Shown one piece after another: positions 1 to 8,844 of a DNA stretch of 64,000 nucleotides. The stretch spans positions 310,001 through 374,000 of the forward strand of contig NZ_AUII01000001.1 of assembly GCF_000423625.1 (NCBI RefSeq), in the 5' to 3' direction. The translations under genes were made by a program, and so were the position numbers. The first letter of the stretch is position 1, and every line of letters starts with the position of its first letter. The stretch comes from Pseudonocardia asaccharolytica DSM 44247 = NBRC 16224 (GTDB lineage Bacteria; Actinomycetota; Actinomycetes; Mycobacteriales; Pseudonocardiaceae). The notes beneath the pieces are model-generated. The model was given only the letters and a program-made list of their open reading frames with translations. It was not told where the DNA came from and made no database searches.

Positions 1-16
1 CGCTGGGGAAGGGCGG

Positions 17-700
17 TCAGGGGGTCTTGATCTTGTCCGTCGCCGGGCGAACGTAGGCGATCAACGACGGCTGGAAGTACGGCCACGGCGTGCCCACGTA
101 GTTCGCCTGCCCGAACGACTGGGCGGCGGTGAGCGGGTTCCCGCTGACGCATTTGACCTTCGGCTCGCCCCGCTCGTCGACCAGCACCACGGTTCCGGCC
201 TGCAGCACGGCCGGGTAGGCGGTCGCGGCGCCGCCGGCGAAGCCGTGCTCGACGACCCCGGCGTCGGCGCGCAGCACCACCGGGGCGAGACGGGCGGTGA
301 CCTTGGCGATGTCGCCTGGACCGACGCCCAGCGCACCGGCCCAGGCGCTCGCCCGGCCCTGATCGGCCTGCAGGTCCGAGGCAAGGCGCTGCGCGTCGCA
401 ACCCCCGGCGCCGGGCGCACCGAACAGCCCTGCGGTGTCCGCGGGCAGCTCACCGGCGACACCGGCGGTCGGGGCGACACCGGCGCGGTCCTTGCCCGCC
501 GCGGAGGTGAACGGGCTCGGCCCCGGCGACGACGTCGCCTCCAGGCGCACCTCGACCGTCGTCGCGCTCGGGCTCAGCCCGGCCCAGAACGCGCCGCCGG
601 CCAGCCCGAGCGCGACCGCGGCCACGATCAACGTGATCTGGGAGCGCACGGGAAACCGGTGGGAGGTCACCGGACGGGGCGGTCGTCCGCTGTCGGCCAT
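17..700 (-). CDS. DUF6777-like membrane-anchored protein
   Basis: About 227 residues. A short basic N-terminus is followed by one hydrophobic segment (about residues 20-42), so the bulk of the protein should lie outside the membrane. The C-terminal half has two cysteines and the pattern AVLQAGTVVLVDERGEPKVKC followed by a GNPLT motif, which I associate with the actinobacterial DUF6777 family; its biochemical role is unknown. The ATG at 700 was chosen because it sits just before the hydrophobic segment; a longer upstream reading exists but is low-complexity Arg/Pro sequence. The gene reads away from the neighbouring glycan operon, and nothing links it functionally to that operon except position. 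Family assignment is from memory of the conserved pattern. Confidence 0.75.
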   Translation of the reverse strand: MADSGRPPRPVTSHRFPVRSQITLIVAAVALGLAGGAFWAGLSPSATTVEVRLEATSSPGPSPFTSAAGKDRAGVAPTAGVAGELPADTAGLFGAPGAGGCDAQRLASDLQADQGRASAWAGALGVGPGDIAKVTARLAPVVLRADAGVVEHGFAGGAATAYPAVLQAGTVVLVDERGEPKVKCVSGNPLTAAQSFGQANYVGTPWPYFQPSLIAYVRPATDKIKTP

Positions 701-830
701 CGCTGCTCCTCGTCGTCCGGGCGTGCCGCAGCGAGGATGGCGCCGGGCCGGGCGCCGGACGAGGGGGCTCACCCCCGGATCGGCGCCGCGCTCCCCCGGC
801 CGCGGGTAGGGCCTGCCCCCGGCCGGCCGG

Positions 831-1106
831 TCAGCCGATCTCCCGCGGCGCCTGGTCCGGCGGGTGGGAGCGGCCGGTCGCGGTGGACCCGTCGGGCAGG
901 CTGAACAGGTTGCGTTCCCAGCGCAGCCACCAACGCCGGCGCACCGCCACATACCGCGACCGGCACGTGCAGAGGAACTCGTCGCCGGCGTCGACGGGCG
1001 TGGGAAGCGGGCAGCGGTGGTTGTCGTCGATCGCGCCGCCCTCCCCCGTGCCCGCGGTGCCCGGCCGGCACCGCGCCCGCCGCCAGTCTCGATCCTCGCC
1101 GGCCAC
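831..1106 (-). CDS. Small Cys-x-Cys, Arg/Trp-rich protein
   Basis: Small frame of about 91 codons in the 585-base gap between the DUF6777-like gene and the glycan operon. Third positions are almost all G or C and the C-terminal half reads like protein: DEFLCTCRSRYVAV then RRRWWLRWERNLFS. A further cysteine upstream (NHRCPLP) with CTC could form a minimal metal-binding site. The start is uncertain: the GTG at 1106 is one option, and the open frame extends to 1262. I do not recognise a family. The rest of the gap (701-830 and 1107-1284) shows no gene and probably carries the divergent promoters. Confidence 0.4.
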   Translation of the reverse strand: MAGEDRDWRRARCRPGTAGTGEGGAIDDNHRCPLPTPVDAGDEFLCTCRSRYVAVRRRWWLRWERNLFSLPDGSTATGRSHPPDQAPREIG

Positions 1107-1284
1107 CCTGACAACCCACCGGGGACGCCCCGGGTAGGAGAGAACCCCCGTCCGGAGCGGGGGACGGCTCCACAGGCCCGGGGGAGCACACCATCGATCG
1201 TGCGCCGTCCCGGCGCCACGCTGTTCGTGCCGGACGCGCCAATGGTGGCCGCGTCGGCGCACGAGGACGGGAGGGCCCTCGGAG

Positions 1285-3324
1285 ATGTCTGCTCACCTCG
1301 CGGTCCATGAACCCGGCACCGCCCCCCGACCCCTGCCGCGCCACGGCGGGCGACGCCCCGAGCTGTCCGTCGTCATCCCGACGTTCAACGAGGCCGAGAA
1401 CATCGACGAGCTGCTGCGGCAGCTGAGCGCCGCGCTGCCTGCGGACCTGTCCGCCGAGGCGATCTTCGTCGACGACAGCACCGACGAGACCCCCTCGGTG
1501 ATCGCCGCGGCAGGCGAGCACCACCGGATCCCGGTCACCCTGTTGCATCGGCGCGAGGCCGTCGGCGGGCTGGGCGGCGCGGTGGTCGAGGGCCTGCGCG
1601 CCGCGCGCTCGCCGTGGGCCGTCGTGATGGACGCCGACCTGCAGCACCCGCCGTCGCTGGTCCCGACGCTGCTGGCGCAGGGCCGCGAGTCCGGCGCCGA
1701 CCTGGTCGTCGCCACCCGGTACGCGCCCGGGGGCAGCAACTCCGGGTTGGACGGCGGCTATCGCCGCGTGGTGTCGCGCGCGTCCACCGCGGTCGCGGCA
1801 ACGGTCCTCGGTGGGCCGGTGCGGGCGCTGACCGACCCGATGAGCGGGTTCTTCGCCGTGCGCACCGCCGCGCTGCGGCTCGACGCCGCCCGGCCGCTCG
1901 GTTACAAGGTGCTGCTCGAGCTGATCGTGCGGTCCGGTCTGACCCGCGTCGCGGAGGTCCCCTACCAGTTCCGCGCCCGGCACGCGGGCACCTCGAAGTC
2001 CACCCTCCGCGAGGGCGTCCGCTACCTGCGGCATCTCGCTGCGCTCCGGCAGGCGCAGCGAAGCGCGCCCCGGCCCTCCGCGGCCGGCGAGGCGGCCGCC
2101 GGGCCCGTCGCGGGCGAGGTCCGGCCCGCCCGATCCGTGCCGCCGCGCCACCACGGCGTCCTCGACCTGCGCGACCGCAGACCCGAAGGGGGCCTGGACG
2201 TCCTGGTCATCACGAGCGAGGCCCCGCCCATCGTGTCGGGCATCTCCCGGTGCGTGGACCGGCTCTCGACCGGGCTGCGCGCGCGCGGGCATCGCGTCGA
2301 CGTGCTCTCGTCGGTGCAGATCCCGCGGCTGACCGCGGGAGAGGTCCGGCTCAGCGCGCTCGCCGCCCGTTGGCCGGGGATCGCCCGCAGGCTCGACGAC
2401 TACGACGTGATCAACCTGCACGGGCCGGTGCCCACGATGAGCGACGTCGTCCTGCTGCTGGCCGGGAGCTGCCGCGGCACCCCGATCGTCTACACCCACC
2501 ACTCGGCGCTCGCGGTGCGCGGCGCGGAACGGCTGTGTGCGATCTACAACCGGATCCACCGCGCGCTGAGCGGGCGGGCCGACATGATCCTCACGACGTC
2601 CGAGCACTACGCGCAGCGGGAACGCAGGCCCGGTGGCCCCCCGGTGCGCGTCGTGCCGTGGGGCGTCGACATCCGGCCGCAGCCGCTGCGGCCGTGCATC
2701 GACCGGCCGCTGCGCGTGCTGTTCGTCGGCCAGATGCGTCCGTACAAGGGTCTGGAATGGCTGTTGCCCGCGGTCGCCGGCCAACCCGGCATCGAGCTGA
2801 CGCTCGTCGGCGACGGCCGGCACCGCCAGGACTACGAGCGGCTGGCCGCGGACCTGAACGCGTCGAACGTCCGGTTCCTCGGACGGGTGCCCGACGAGGC
2901 GTTGCACCACGAGTACGACCGCAACGACGTCGTGGTGCTCCCGTCGGTCACGCAGGCGGAGGCCTTCGGGCTGGTGGTCCTCGAGGGGATGGCGTCGGGC
3001 TGCGTGCCGGTCGTGTCGGACCTGCCCGGGGTGCGTGACGTCGTCGCCGATGCGGGCACGGTCGTGCCGCCGCGCGACGAGAACGTGCTGCGCGCGGCGC
3101 TGCTGGACCTCGCGGCGGACCGCGCGCGGCTGCGCCACCTCGGGAGGCTGGCTCGCCGGCGCGCCGAGGGGCTCGGCTGGGACACCTGCGTCGAACGCTA
3201 CGAGGACGCGCTCTTCGACGCCGTCGCCCACCGGGGACGGCAGGCGCGCCGGGCCGGCACCGAGCACCCCTCGGCGGTCGGGTGCCCGTCCGGGCCGGGC
3301 CTGCGCGACGAAGAGACGGGCTGA
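1285..3324 (+). CDS. Bifunctional GT2-GT4 glycosyltransferase fusion
   Basis: 679 residues with two glycosyltransferases in one chain. Residues about 27-250 are a GT2 of the polyprenyl-phosphate mannose synthase type: SVVIPTFNEAEN at about 27, FVDDSTDET, and VMDADLQHPPS at about 114 for nucleotide-sugar and metal binding. After a linker, residues about 304-640 form a GT-B/GT4 domain with LVITSEAPPIVSG near its start and the E-x7-E motif EAFGLVVLEG at about 558. By family, the GT2 half would make a lipid-linked sugar donor and the GT4 half would add a sugar to a lipid-linked acceptor at the inner membrane face. It is the first gene of a tight forward operon; the next gene starts 4 bases after its stop. 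Sugar and acceptor cannot be told from sequence. Confidence 0.85.
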   Translation: MSAHLAVHEPGTAPRPLPRHGGRRPELSVVIPTFNEAENIDELLRQLSAALPADLSAEAIFVDDSTDETPSVIAAAGEHHRIPVTLLHRREAVGGLGGAVVEGLRAARSPWAVVMDADLQHPPSLVPTLLAQGRESGADLVVATRYAPGGSNSGLDGGYRRVVSRASTAVAATVLGGPVRALTDPMSGFFAVRTAALRLDAARPLGYKVLLELIVRSGLTRVAEVPYQFRARHAGTSKSTLREGVRYLRHLAALRQAQRSAPRPSAAGEAAAGPVAGEVRPARSVPPRHHGVLDLRDRRPEGGLDVLVITSEAPPIVSGISRCVDRLSTGLRARGHRVDVLSSVQIPRLTAGEVRLSALAARWPGIARRLDDYDVINLHGPVPTMSDVVLLLAGSCRGTPIVYTHHSALAVRGAERLCAIYNRIHRALSGRADMILTTSEHYAQRERRPGGPPVRVVPWGVDIRPQPLRPCIDRPLRVLFVGQMRPYKGLEWLLPAVAGQPGIELTLVGDGRHRQDYERLAADLNASNVRFLGRVPDEALHHEYDRNDVVVLPSVTQAEAFGLVVLEGMASGCVPVVSDLPGVRDVVADAGTVVPPRDENVLRAALLDLAADRARLRHLGRLARRRAEGLGWDTCVERYEDALFDAVAHRGRQARRAGTEHPSAVGCPSGPGLRDEETG

Positions 3325-3328
3325 GCCC

Positions 3329-4798
3329 GTGCTGGACGTGCGGGCCGAGCGGACGGCGGCCGGTGGCAGCGTCGTCCTGCTGGCGGGGATCATCGTGACG
3401 GCGGCGCTGAACTACGGTCTCGGGCTCGGGCTGGCCTGGCTGTTGCCCCAGGACCAGTTCGGGGTCGTGGCGGTGTTGCTGACCGTGCTGCTGCTGGCCA
3501 CCTCCGTGCTGGCCGCCGGCTTCCCGTGGGAGCTGGCCCGGACGCTGGCCAGGGCCGACGGGCACACCTCGGCGACGGCCCCGGCCTTCCGCGCCGCCGT
3601 GCTGGGCAACGTCGGGCTCGGCGCGGTGCTCGCGGTCGCCTTCCTGGCCGTGCAGCTGGGCACCGGACGGCTGCTGCCGGACGCGGGCGTGGGGCCGACG
3701 GTACTGGCGGCGGCCGCGATCGTCCTGCTCGCGCTCGGCTCGGTGCTGGCGGGAGCGCTGCAGGGGATCCGCCGTTTCGCCGCGCTCGGTCTGACCAGGG
3801 TGCTGGAGGTCGTGGTCAAGACCGGGCTCGCGCTCGCCCTGGTCGCCGCGCTCGGCCTCGGCGTGACCGGGGTGGCCACCGCGCTGCTGCTCGGCGCGGC
3901 CGCCGCGGCGGCGTGGGCCTGGTGGGCACTGGGCGACCGGCTGCCCGGCCTGGGCCCGGTCGCGGGCGCGCGGACGTTCGCCGCCGCGGTCCCGATGGCG
4001 GTGGGCACCACCGGTTTCGGTCTGCTGGGCACGCTCGACGTCCTGCTGCTCGGGGTGCTCGGCCACGGCCACGGCGTGACGACGGCGGTGGTCGCGATCT
4101 ACCAGGCCGCCGTGATCCTCGCCCGCGCCCCGTTCTTCCTCGGCTCCGCGCTCTCGGATGCGGTGTTCCCGTTCATCGCGGGAGGCCGCACGGCCGCCGA
4201 CGCGCACCGCTGGTTGATGGTCGCGCTGCGCTGGGTGCCGCTCGCCCTCGTCCCGCTGCAGCTGGTGCTGTTCGTGGCCCCCGGCTCCGTCCTCGGTCTC
4301 GTCTTCCCGGCGGACTACGCCGCCGCGGCGCCGCTGTGCCGGATCATCACCGCGGGCACCGCCGGGCTCATCGTGGCCGACATGCTGCTCAAGGCGCTGT
4401 TCGCCCGCGGGCTGGCCAGCGCGGTCGCCGGGCGCATCCCGGTCGCCGTCGCGGTGCAGGGGGCGGCGCTGGTGGTGCTGATCCCGCGGTTCGGCGCGAC
4501 CGGTGCGGCGCTGGCCGCGGCCGCGGGCACCTGGACCGCCGCCGCGCTGCTGGCCGTCGTCTACCTGCGCCACCACCGGCCGGGCACGCTCCGCCCCGGC
4601 ACCGCCGCGCGCTGGTCGGTCGCGCTGGGCGTGCTGGTGGCGTTCCTGCTCGCCGCCGGGTCGGCCCCGCGGCCCGTCGACCTGCTGGTGGTCCTCGCCG
4701 GGCTCGGCGGCTACGCCGCGGTCGCCGTCCGCCTGCGGGTGGTGCCCGAGGCCGACGTGGTGAGGGCGCGCGCGCTGCTGGGCGGCCGCCGTGGCTGA
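3329..4798 (+). CDS. Polysaccharide flippase (MOP/Wzx-like)
   Basis: 489 residues, almost wholly hydrophobic, with roughly 12-14 membrane segments broken by short Arg-rich loops. Layout and composition match the polysaccharide-transport branch of the MOP/MATE exporters, which move lipid-linked oligosaccharides across the cytoplasmic membrane. GTG start at 3329, four bases after the stop of the glycosyltransferase fusion; its end overlaps the next gene by 8 bases, so translational coupling is likely. In this operon it would flip the lipid-linked glycan assembled by the GT2-GT4 protein toward the extracytoplasmic side, where the GT39 enzyme acts. The substrate is inferred only from the neighbours. 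Confidence 0.85.
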   Translation: MLDVRAERTAAGGSVVLLAGIIVTAALNYGLGLGLAWLLPQDQFGVVAVLLTVLLLATSVLAAGFPWELARTLARADGHTSATAPAFRAAVLGNVGLGAVLAVAFLAVQLGTGRLLPDAGVGPTVLAAAAIVLLALGSVLAGALQGIRRFAALGLTRVLEVVVKTGLALALVAALGLGVTGVATALLLGAAAAAAWAWWALGDRLPGLGPVAGARTFAAAVPMAVGTTGFGLLGTLDVLLLGVLGHGHGVTTAVVAIYQAAVILARAPFFLGSALSDAVFPFIAGGRTAADAHRWLMVALRWVPLALVPLQLVLFVAPGSVLGLVFPADYAAAAPLCRIITAGTAGLIVADMLLKALFARGLASAVAGRIPVAVAVQGAALVVLIPRFGATGAALAAAAGTWTAAALLAVVYLRHHRPGTLRPGTAARWSVALGVLVAFLLAAGSAPRPVDLLVVLAGLGGYAAVAVRLRVVPEADVVRARALLGGRRG

Positions 4799-7055
4799 CC
4801 CCGCCTATCGGCGGCGGCGCGTCGTCCACACCGAGTGGCTGGTCATTCTCGCCGGCGCGCTGCTCACCGGCGCGACGATGTTGTGGAACATCACCGCCAG
4901 CCCCGACACCCAGTACGACGAGGTCGTCTACACCCGCGCCGCCCAGCAGGTGGCCCAGGGCTGGCACCTGACCTGGACGAACAGCCCGATGTTCGTGCAC
5001 CCCCCGTTGTCGTTCCTCGCCCAGGCCGCGTGGCTGCGCCTGCTCGGTCTCGGCTCCGCGCCGCTGGGCGACGCGATCGTCGCCGCCCGGGTGCTGACCG
5101 CGGGCGTGACCGTGTTCGCGGTCCTGCTGCTCGGCCTGATCGCGGCCTATCTCGCGCCCGTGGCGGGCCGGCGCCGCGGCCTGCTGCTGGTCGGCATCGT
5201 CGTCGCGCTCGCCGCGACCGACCCGGTGCTGCTGCGCTACGGGCGGCTCGCGCTGATCGAGCCGCTGGCCCTGGTCGTGGCGCTGCTGACGTTGTGCCTG
5301 GCGATCTGGCTGCGCCGGGAACGTGCGTTGATCTACGTCCCGGTCGTCGGGCTGGCCTCCGGGCTGACCCTGCTGACCAAGGAGGTCACGGTCTTCCTGC
5401 TGTTCACGCCGGTCCTGCACGCCGTGCTGGGCCGGGAGTGGCGGCGCGCCGCGATCGTGCTCGGCGGGTTCCTGTGGGGGCTGGGGCTGTGGCTGCTGTT
5501 CCCGCTGTGGTCGGTGGCGCTGGGGCTCACCTCGGACTTCGTCGACATCAAGTTCGCCACCGTCCAGCGGCTGCTCGGTCTGCTGCAGATCACCGGCTGG
5601 AACCGGCCGGGCGTCTCGTTCCTCGCCGCGATCGGCGACCAGTTCGGGCAGTACGCCGCCTCGTATGTCGTGCTGGCCTGCGGGGGGATCGCGCTGGTGT
5701 GGCTGCTGACCCGCGCGGTCACCGGGGCGTCGCGCTGGCTGCTGGCCTGGCTGCTGACCAGCTACGCCTTCGGCGCCTACACCGTCCTGCTCGGCACGCT
5801 CAACGAGCAGTTCTTCGTCTACATCCTGCCCGCCGCGATCGTGGGCTCCGTCCTGGCCGGCGACGCGGCGATCGCCCGGCTCGCCGCCGGGCGCCGGCCG
5901 GCGGGACGGCGGTTCCCGAAGGCCCTCGCCGGGGCCGTGGCCATCACCGCGGTGACCGTCGCGGTGCTGGGCTCCTCGCTGGGCGGCTGGGTGCGCCTGT
6001 ACGCCTCGGACAACGACGGCGTCTTCACCCTCGCCGACACCGTGCGGTCGCGGTTCCCGTCCTGCGCGGCGCTGGCCGTCACCGGCGACCCCGACAAGTA
6101 CGCCTATCTGCTGCCGGGCCACCCGGTCGCCGCGTTCGCCACCGGCCAGGGCGCGCAGAGCCACGGCCTGCACCTGTTCGTGCTCAGCGACAAGGACGTC
6201 GCGGCCGGCTACGGCAACGCCACCAAGGAGCTGACCACATGGGTGCGCGCCCGCGGCACCCTGCTCGCGACGTTCACCAGCGCCACCTACCAGGGGCTGC
6301 AGCTGTGGGAGACCCCGCTGGACCCGTACGACCCGCTCGCCGACGTCGAGCCGCTGCCCGGCGGGGTCTTCGTGGGCACCGACACCGCGCGCTGCGGCGG
6401 CTTCCCGGTGCTCGACGGCCCGGGCGGCGATTTCGCGACGGCCTGGCGGGCGCTGGGCGGCAAGGCCGTGCTGGGTGCACCGATGAGCGCGAGCTGGACC
6501 GCGGCCGGCACGTCCTACCAGGTCTTCACCGGCGCCGTGCTGACGCTGGACGCGAACGGCCGGGCGGCGGCGCTGCCGGTCGTGCCCGACCTCGCGAGGA
6601 CCGACCCCGCCGGGTACCGGGCCGCGGGGCTGCCCCCGGTGAGCGGCGCTCGGGCCCTCACCGATCCGGCGATCGCGGCCGCCTACCGGCAGGAGCCGAT
6701 GAACGCGCTGCTCGGCGACCCGGCCGGGCCCGCCACCCCGATGCCCGACGGGCGGGTGCGCCAGGCGTTCGCGGGCGGCGTGCTCGAGCGGGCCGCCGAC
6801 TCCGACCGCGTGCGGCTGGCCCCGATCGGGCGCCTCGCGCTCGACGCCGGACTGGTGCGCCCCGACCGGGAGGCGGCCGACCGGGTCGCCGCGCCGCCGC
6901 TGCCCTCGGACCTCGGACCGCCCCAGCCCACTACTGTGCAGCCGTTCGTGATTTCGCTGCTGGCCGGGCTCGCGCTCTACACCGGGCTGCCGGTGGTGTT
7001 GATCGAGCTGGCCCGCCTCGGGTACCGCCGACCCGATCGGAGGTGGCCGTCATGA
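4791..7055 (+). CDS. GT39-family membrane glycosyltransferase
   Basis: 754 residues. About 12 membrane helices fill residues 15-410, with the acidic pair PDTQYDEVVYTRAA at about residue 42 in the first outer loop, where GT-C/ArnT/PMT enzymes hold their catalytic Asp-Glu. Such enzymes transfer a sugar from a polyprenyl-phosphate donor on the outer face. Residues about 400-720 are soluble, including GG(K)AVLGAPM...YQVFTGAV near 560-590, resembling an LGFP-type cell-wall binding repeat (weak assignment). A final helix lies near residues 725-745. GTG start inside the end of the flippase gene; the stop overlaps the next ATG (ATGA). It probably modifies the glycan exported by the operon or a surface protein. 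Confidence 0.8.
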   Translation: MADPAYRRRRVVHTEWLVILAGALLTGATMLWNITASPDTQYDEVVYTRAAQQVAQGWHLTWTNSPMFVHPPLSFLAQAAWLRLLGLGSAPLGDAIVAARVLTAGVTVFAVLLLGLIAAYLAPVAGRRRGLLLVGIVVALAATDPVLLRYGRLALIEPLALVVALLTLCLAIWLRRERALIYVPVVGLASGLTLLTKEVTVFLLFTPVLHAVLGREWRRAAIVLGGFLWGLGLWLLFPLWSVALGLTSDFVDIKFATVQRLLGLLQITGWNRPGVSFLAAIGDQFGQYAASYVVLACGGIALVWLLTRAVTGASRWLLAWLLTSYAFGAYTVLLGTLNEQFFVYILPAAIVGSVLAGDAAIARLAAGRRPAGRRFPKALAGAVAITAVTVAVLGSSLGGWVRLYASDNDGVFTLADTVRSRFPSCAALAVTGDPDKYAYLLPGHPVAAFATGQGAQSHGLHLFVLSDKDVAAGYGNATKELTTWVRARGTLLATFTSATYQGLQLWETPLDPYDPLADVEPLPGGVFVGTDTARCGGFPVLDGPGGDFATAWRALGGKAVLGAPMSASWTAAGTSYQVFTGAVLTLDANGRAAALPVVPDLARTDPAGYRAAGLPPVSGARALTDPAIAAAYRQEPMNALLGDPAGPATPMPDGRVRQAFAGGVLERAADSDRVRLAPIGRLALDAGLVRPDREAADRVAAPPLPSDLGPPQPTTVQPFVISLLAGLALYTGLPVVLIELARLGYRRPDRRWPS

Positions 7056-7705
7056 GGGACGCGCCGCTGCCGGACACGCCCGCGCTGGGTGCGGTGGCGC
7101 CGCTGGGACGGCGCCGGGTCCTCGCCCGCGCCGGGCTGCTGCTCGGCCTGCTCGTGCTCGCGATGCTCGTGCGGGCCACCGGGGTGCTGCACCCCGACCC
7201 CGGCCCCGATGCCCTTCCCCCGCTGCCGGCCGCCGCCAAGGTGGTGCCCGGGCTGCTGCGCGCGGGCGCGCCGACCGAGACCGATCTCGTCCTGCTGCGG
7301 GACACCTTCGCGGTCCGCGGGGTCGTCGTGATCGGCGCGGCGAGCGTGGAGGAGCAGGCCGTGGTGCCCGCGCTGGGGATGCGGCTGCTGCAGCTCGACG
7401 TGGCGGAGGGCGCCGCACCCACGGCGGCGCAGGTGCAGCAGCTCGACGCGTTCGTGCGGTCGGTCCGGGCCGAGGGCCCGGGCGTCGTGTTCATGCACGA
7501 CGCGTCGGGCACCGGGCCGGTCGTCGTCGCGGCGGCGATGGAGCAGCTCGTGGCGGGCCGGCCGCTACCCGAGGTGCTGGCGGGGCTGTCGGCCGCGGAG
7601 CTGGACGGCCTCAGCGCGGCCCAGCTGCAGGCCCTGCGGGACGCGGCCCGGGCAGCGCCGGCCGCCGGCAGTTCAGTCTCGAATTCGACGGAGGCGACGA
7701 GATGA
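7052..7705 (+). CDS. Membrane-anchored phosphatase-like protein without catalytic residues
   Basis: 217 residues: one hydrophobic anchor (about 25-45), then a dual-specificity-phosphatase-like fold, recognisable by VVPGLLRAGAPTETDLVLL, a VRGVVVIGA strand, ALGMRLLQLDV and a C-terminal P-loop. The loop should read H-C-x5-R but here reads HDASGTGP: the nucleophilic Cys is Asp and the invariant Arg is Pro. It is therefore probably a pseudophosphatase, perhaps binding phosphorylated lipid or sugar intermediates or a partner enzyme. ATGA overlaps on both sides place it firmly inside the glycan operon. Fold assignment is by pattern; the missing residues are seen directly; the role is inference. Confidence 0.65.
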   Translation: MRDAPLPDTPALGAVAPLGRRRVLARAGLLLGLLVLAMLVRATGVLHPDPGPDALPPLPAAAKVVPGLLRAGAPTETDLVLLRDTFAVRGVVVIGAASVEEQAVVPALGMRLLQLDVAEGAAPTAAQVQQLDAFVRSVRAEGPGVVFMHDASGTGPVVVAAAMEQLVAGRPLPEVLAGLSAAELDGLSAAQLQALRDAARAAPAAGSSVSNSTEATR

Positions 7706-8844
7706 CGACGATCGAGGCGCGCGTGAGCGGTGGTGGCACGGTCCGGATCACCAGCCCCGCCCCCCGGGCGGCGTGGCGGACCGTGTTCGGCGGCGACGCC
7801 GACGCGGTGGCCACCCAGGCCCCGGAATGGATGGACGCCCTGCGCACCCGCGGCTACGCCGACGCCAGCAGGCTCTACGAGCTGGACGACGGGCGGCGGC
7901 TCGTGCTGCCGCTCGCGGCCCGCCGGGTGGCCGGCATCGGGCTGACGGAGGAGTCCTGGCCCTACGGCTGGGGCTACGGGGGGCTGCTCGCCGAGGGTGG
8001 GCTCACCGCGGCCGACTGCCGGCTGGTGCTGGCGGATCTGGCCCGGCGGCCCGCCGTGCTGCGCGCGGTCGTCCCGATGCCGCTGCACGGCGCGCGGTGG
8101 GCGGCGGCGGCACCGGGGCAGGTGCGCCCGGTGCCCTACACGGCCCAGGTCATCGACCTCGACGGCGGTTTCGACGCGGTGTGGTCGACGCGGTTCCGGC
8201 GCCAGGCGCGCAACTCCGTGCGCAAGGCCGAGCGGTTCGGTCTCGACGTCCGCCGCGAGCACGGCGGCGATCCCGGCGGGCGCGGGCTGGAGATCTTTGC
8301 GCAGCTCTACGCCGGGGCGGTGGACCGGTGGGCGGCCCAGCGCGGCCAGCCGCCGCGGGTGGCCCGGCTGCTCGCCGCGCGCCGGGACCGGCCGGGTCAG
8401 CTGGGTGCCGCCGCCGCGGCGCTGGGCGAGCGGTGCGTGATCTGGTCGGCGTGCCACCGCGGCGAACCCGTCGCGGTGAACGTCGTGCTGCAGGGGGCGC
8501 ACCACAGCGTCGGCTGGCTGTGCGCGATGCACCCCGAGCTGGCCAGGCAGACGCTGGCCACCTACCTGCTGCATTCGCTGACCATCGCCGACGCCTGCCG
8601 GGCCGGGGTGCGCCAGTTCCACATGGGCGAATCCGACGCCGGTTCGGGCGCGGAACATTTCAAGCGCTACTTCGGCGCGACGCCGGTGGAGTACGCGGCG
8701 CTGCGTTTCGAGCGGCTGCCGCTGCACCGGGTCGAGCAGCGGCTGCGCGCGGCCTACGCCGCGGTGTCCCGGCGCAGCCCATCGTCGCTGCGCAGCCCGT
8801 GGTCGCGCAGCCTGCGCCCGGCCGAGGGGAGCGACACCCCGTGA
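7702..8844 (+). CDS. FemAB/GNAT-like acyltransferase (BioF2 type)
   Basis: 380 residues in the broad GNAT/FemAB fold often annotated as acetyltransferase family 6 or lipid II glycyltransferase-like. Seen features are FRRQARNSVRKAERFGL at about 165-185, typical of FemAB-like enzymes, the core GEPVAVNVVLQ...SVGWLCAMHPE near 255-275, and the C-terminal MGESDAGSGAEHFKRYFGA, a pattern common to CelD/FemAB-type proteins in polysaccharide clusters. Family members transfer acyl or aminoacyl groups to sugars or peptides. ATGA overlap upstream and GTGA overlap downstream indicate coupled translation within the operon. A second, divergent acyltransferase lies at 9938-11059. Acceptor unknown. Confidence 0.75.
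   Translation: MTTIEARVSGGGTVRITSPAPRAAWRTVFGGDADAVATQAPEWMDALRTRGYADASRLYELDDGRRLVLPLAARRVAGIGLTEESWPYGWGYGGLLAEGGLTAADCRLVLADLARRPAVLRAVVPMPLHGARWAAAAPGQVRPVPYTAQVIDLDGGFDAVWSTRFRRQARNSVRKAERFGLDVRREHGGDPGGRGLEIFAQLYAGAVDRWAAQRGQPPRVARLLAARRDRPGQLGAAAAALGERCVIWSACHRGEPVAVNVVLQGAHHSVGWLCAMHPELARQTLATYLLHSLTIADACRAGVRQFHMGESDAGSGAEHFKRYFGATPVEYAALRFERLPLHRVEQRLRAAYAAVSRRSPSSLRSPWSRSLRPAEGSDTP

Noticed and set aside
769-3393. Long minus-strand open frame opposite the glycosyltransferase fusion
   Set aside because: Low-complexity Arg/Pro/Gly/Asp sequence produced by the GC-rich opposite strand; no motifs, and the plus-strand gene has strong family matches.
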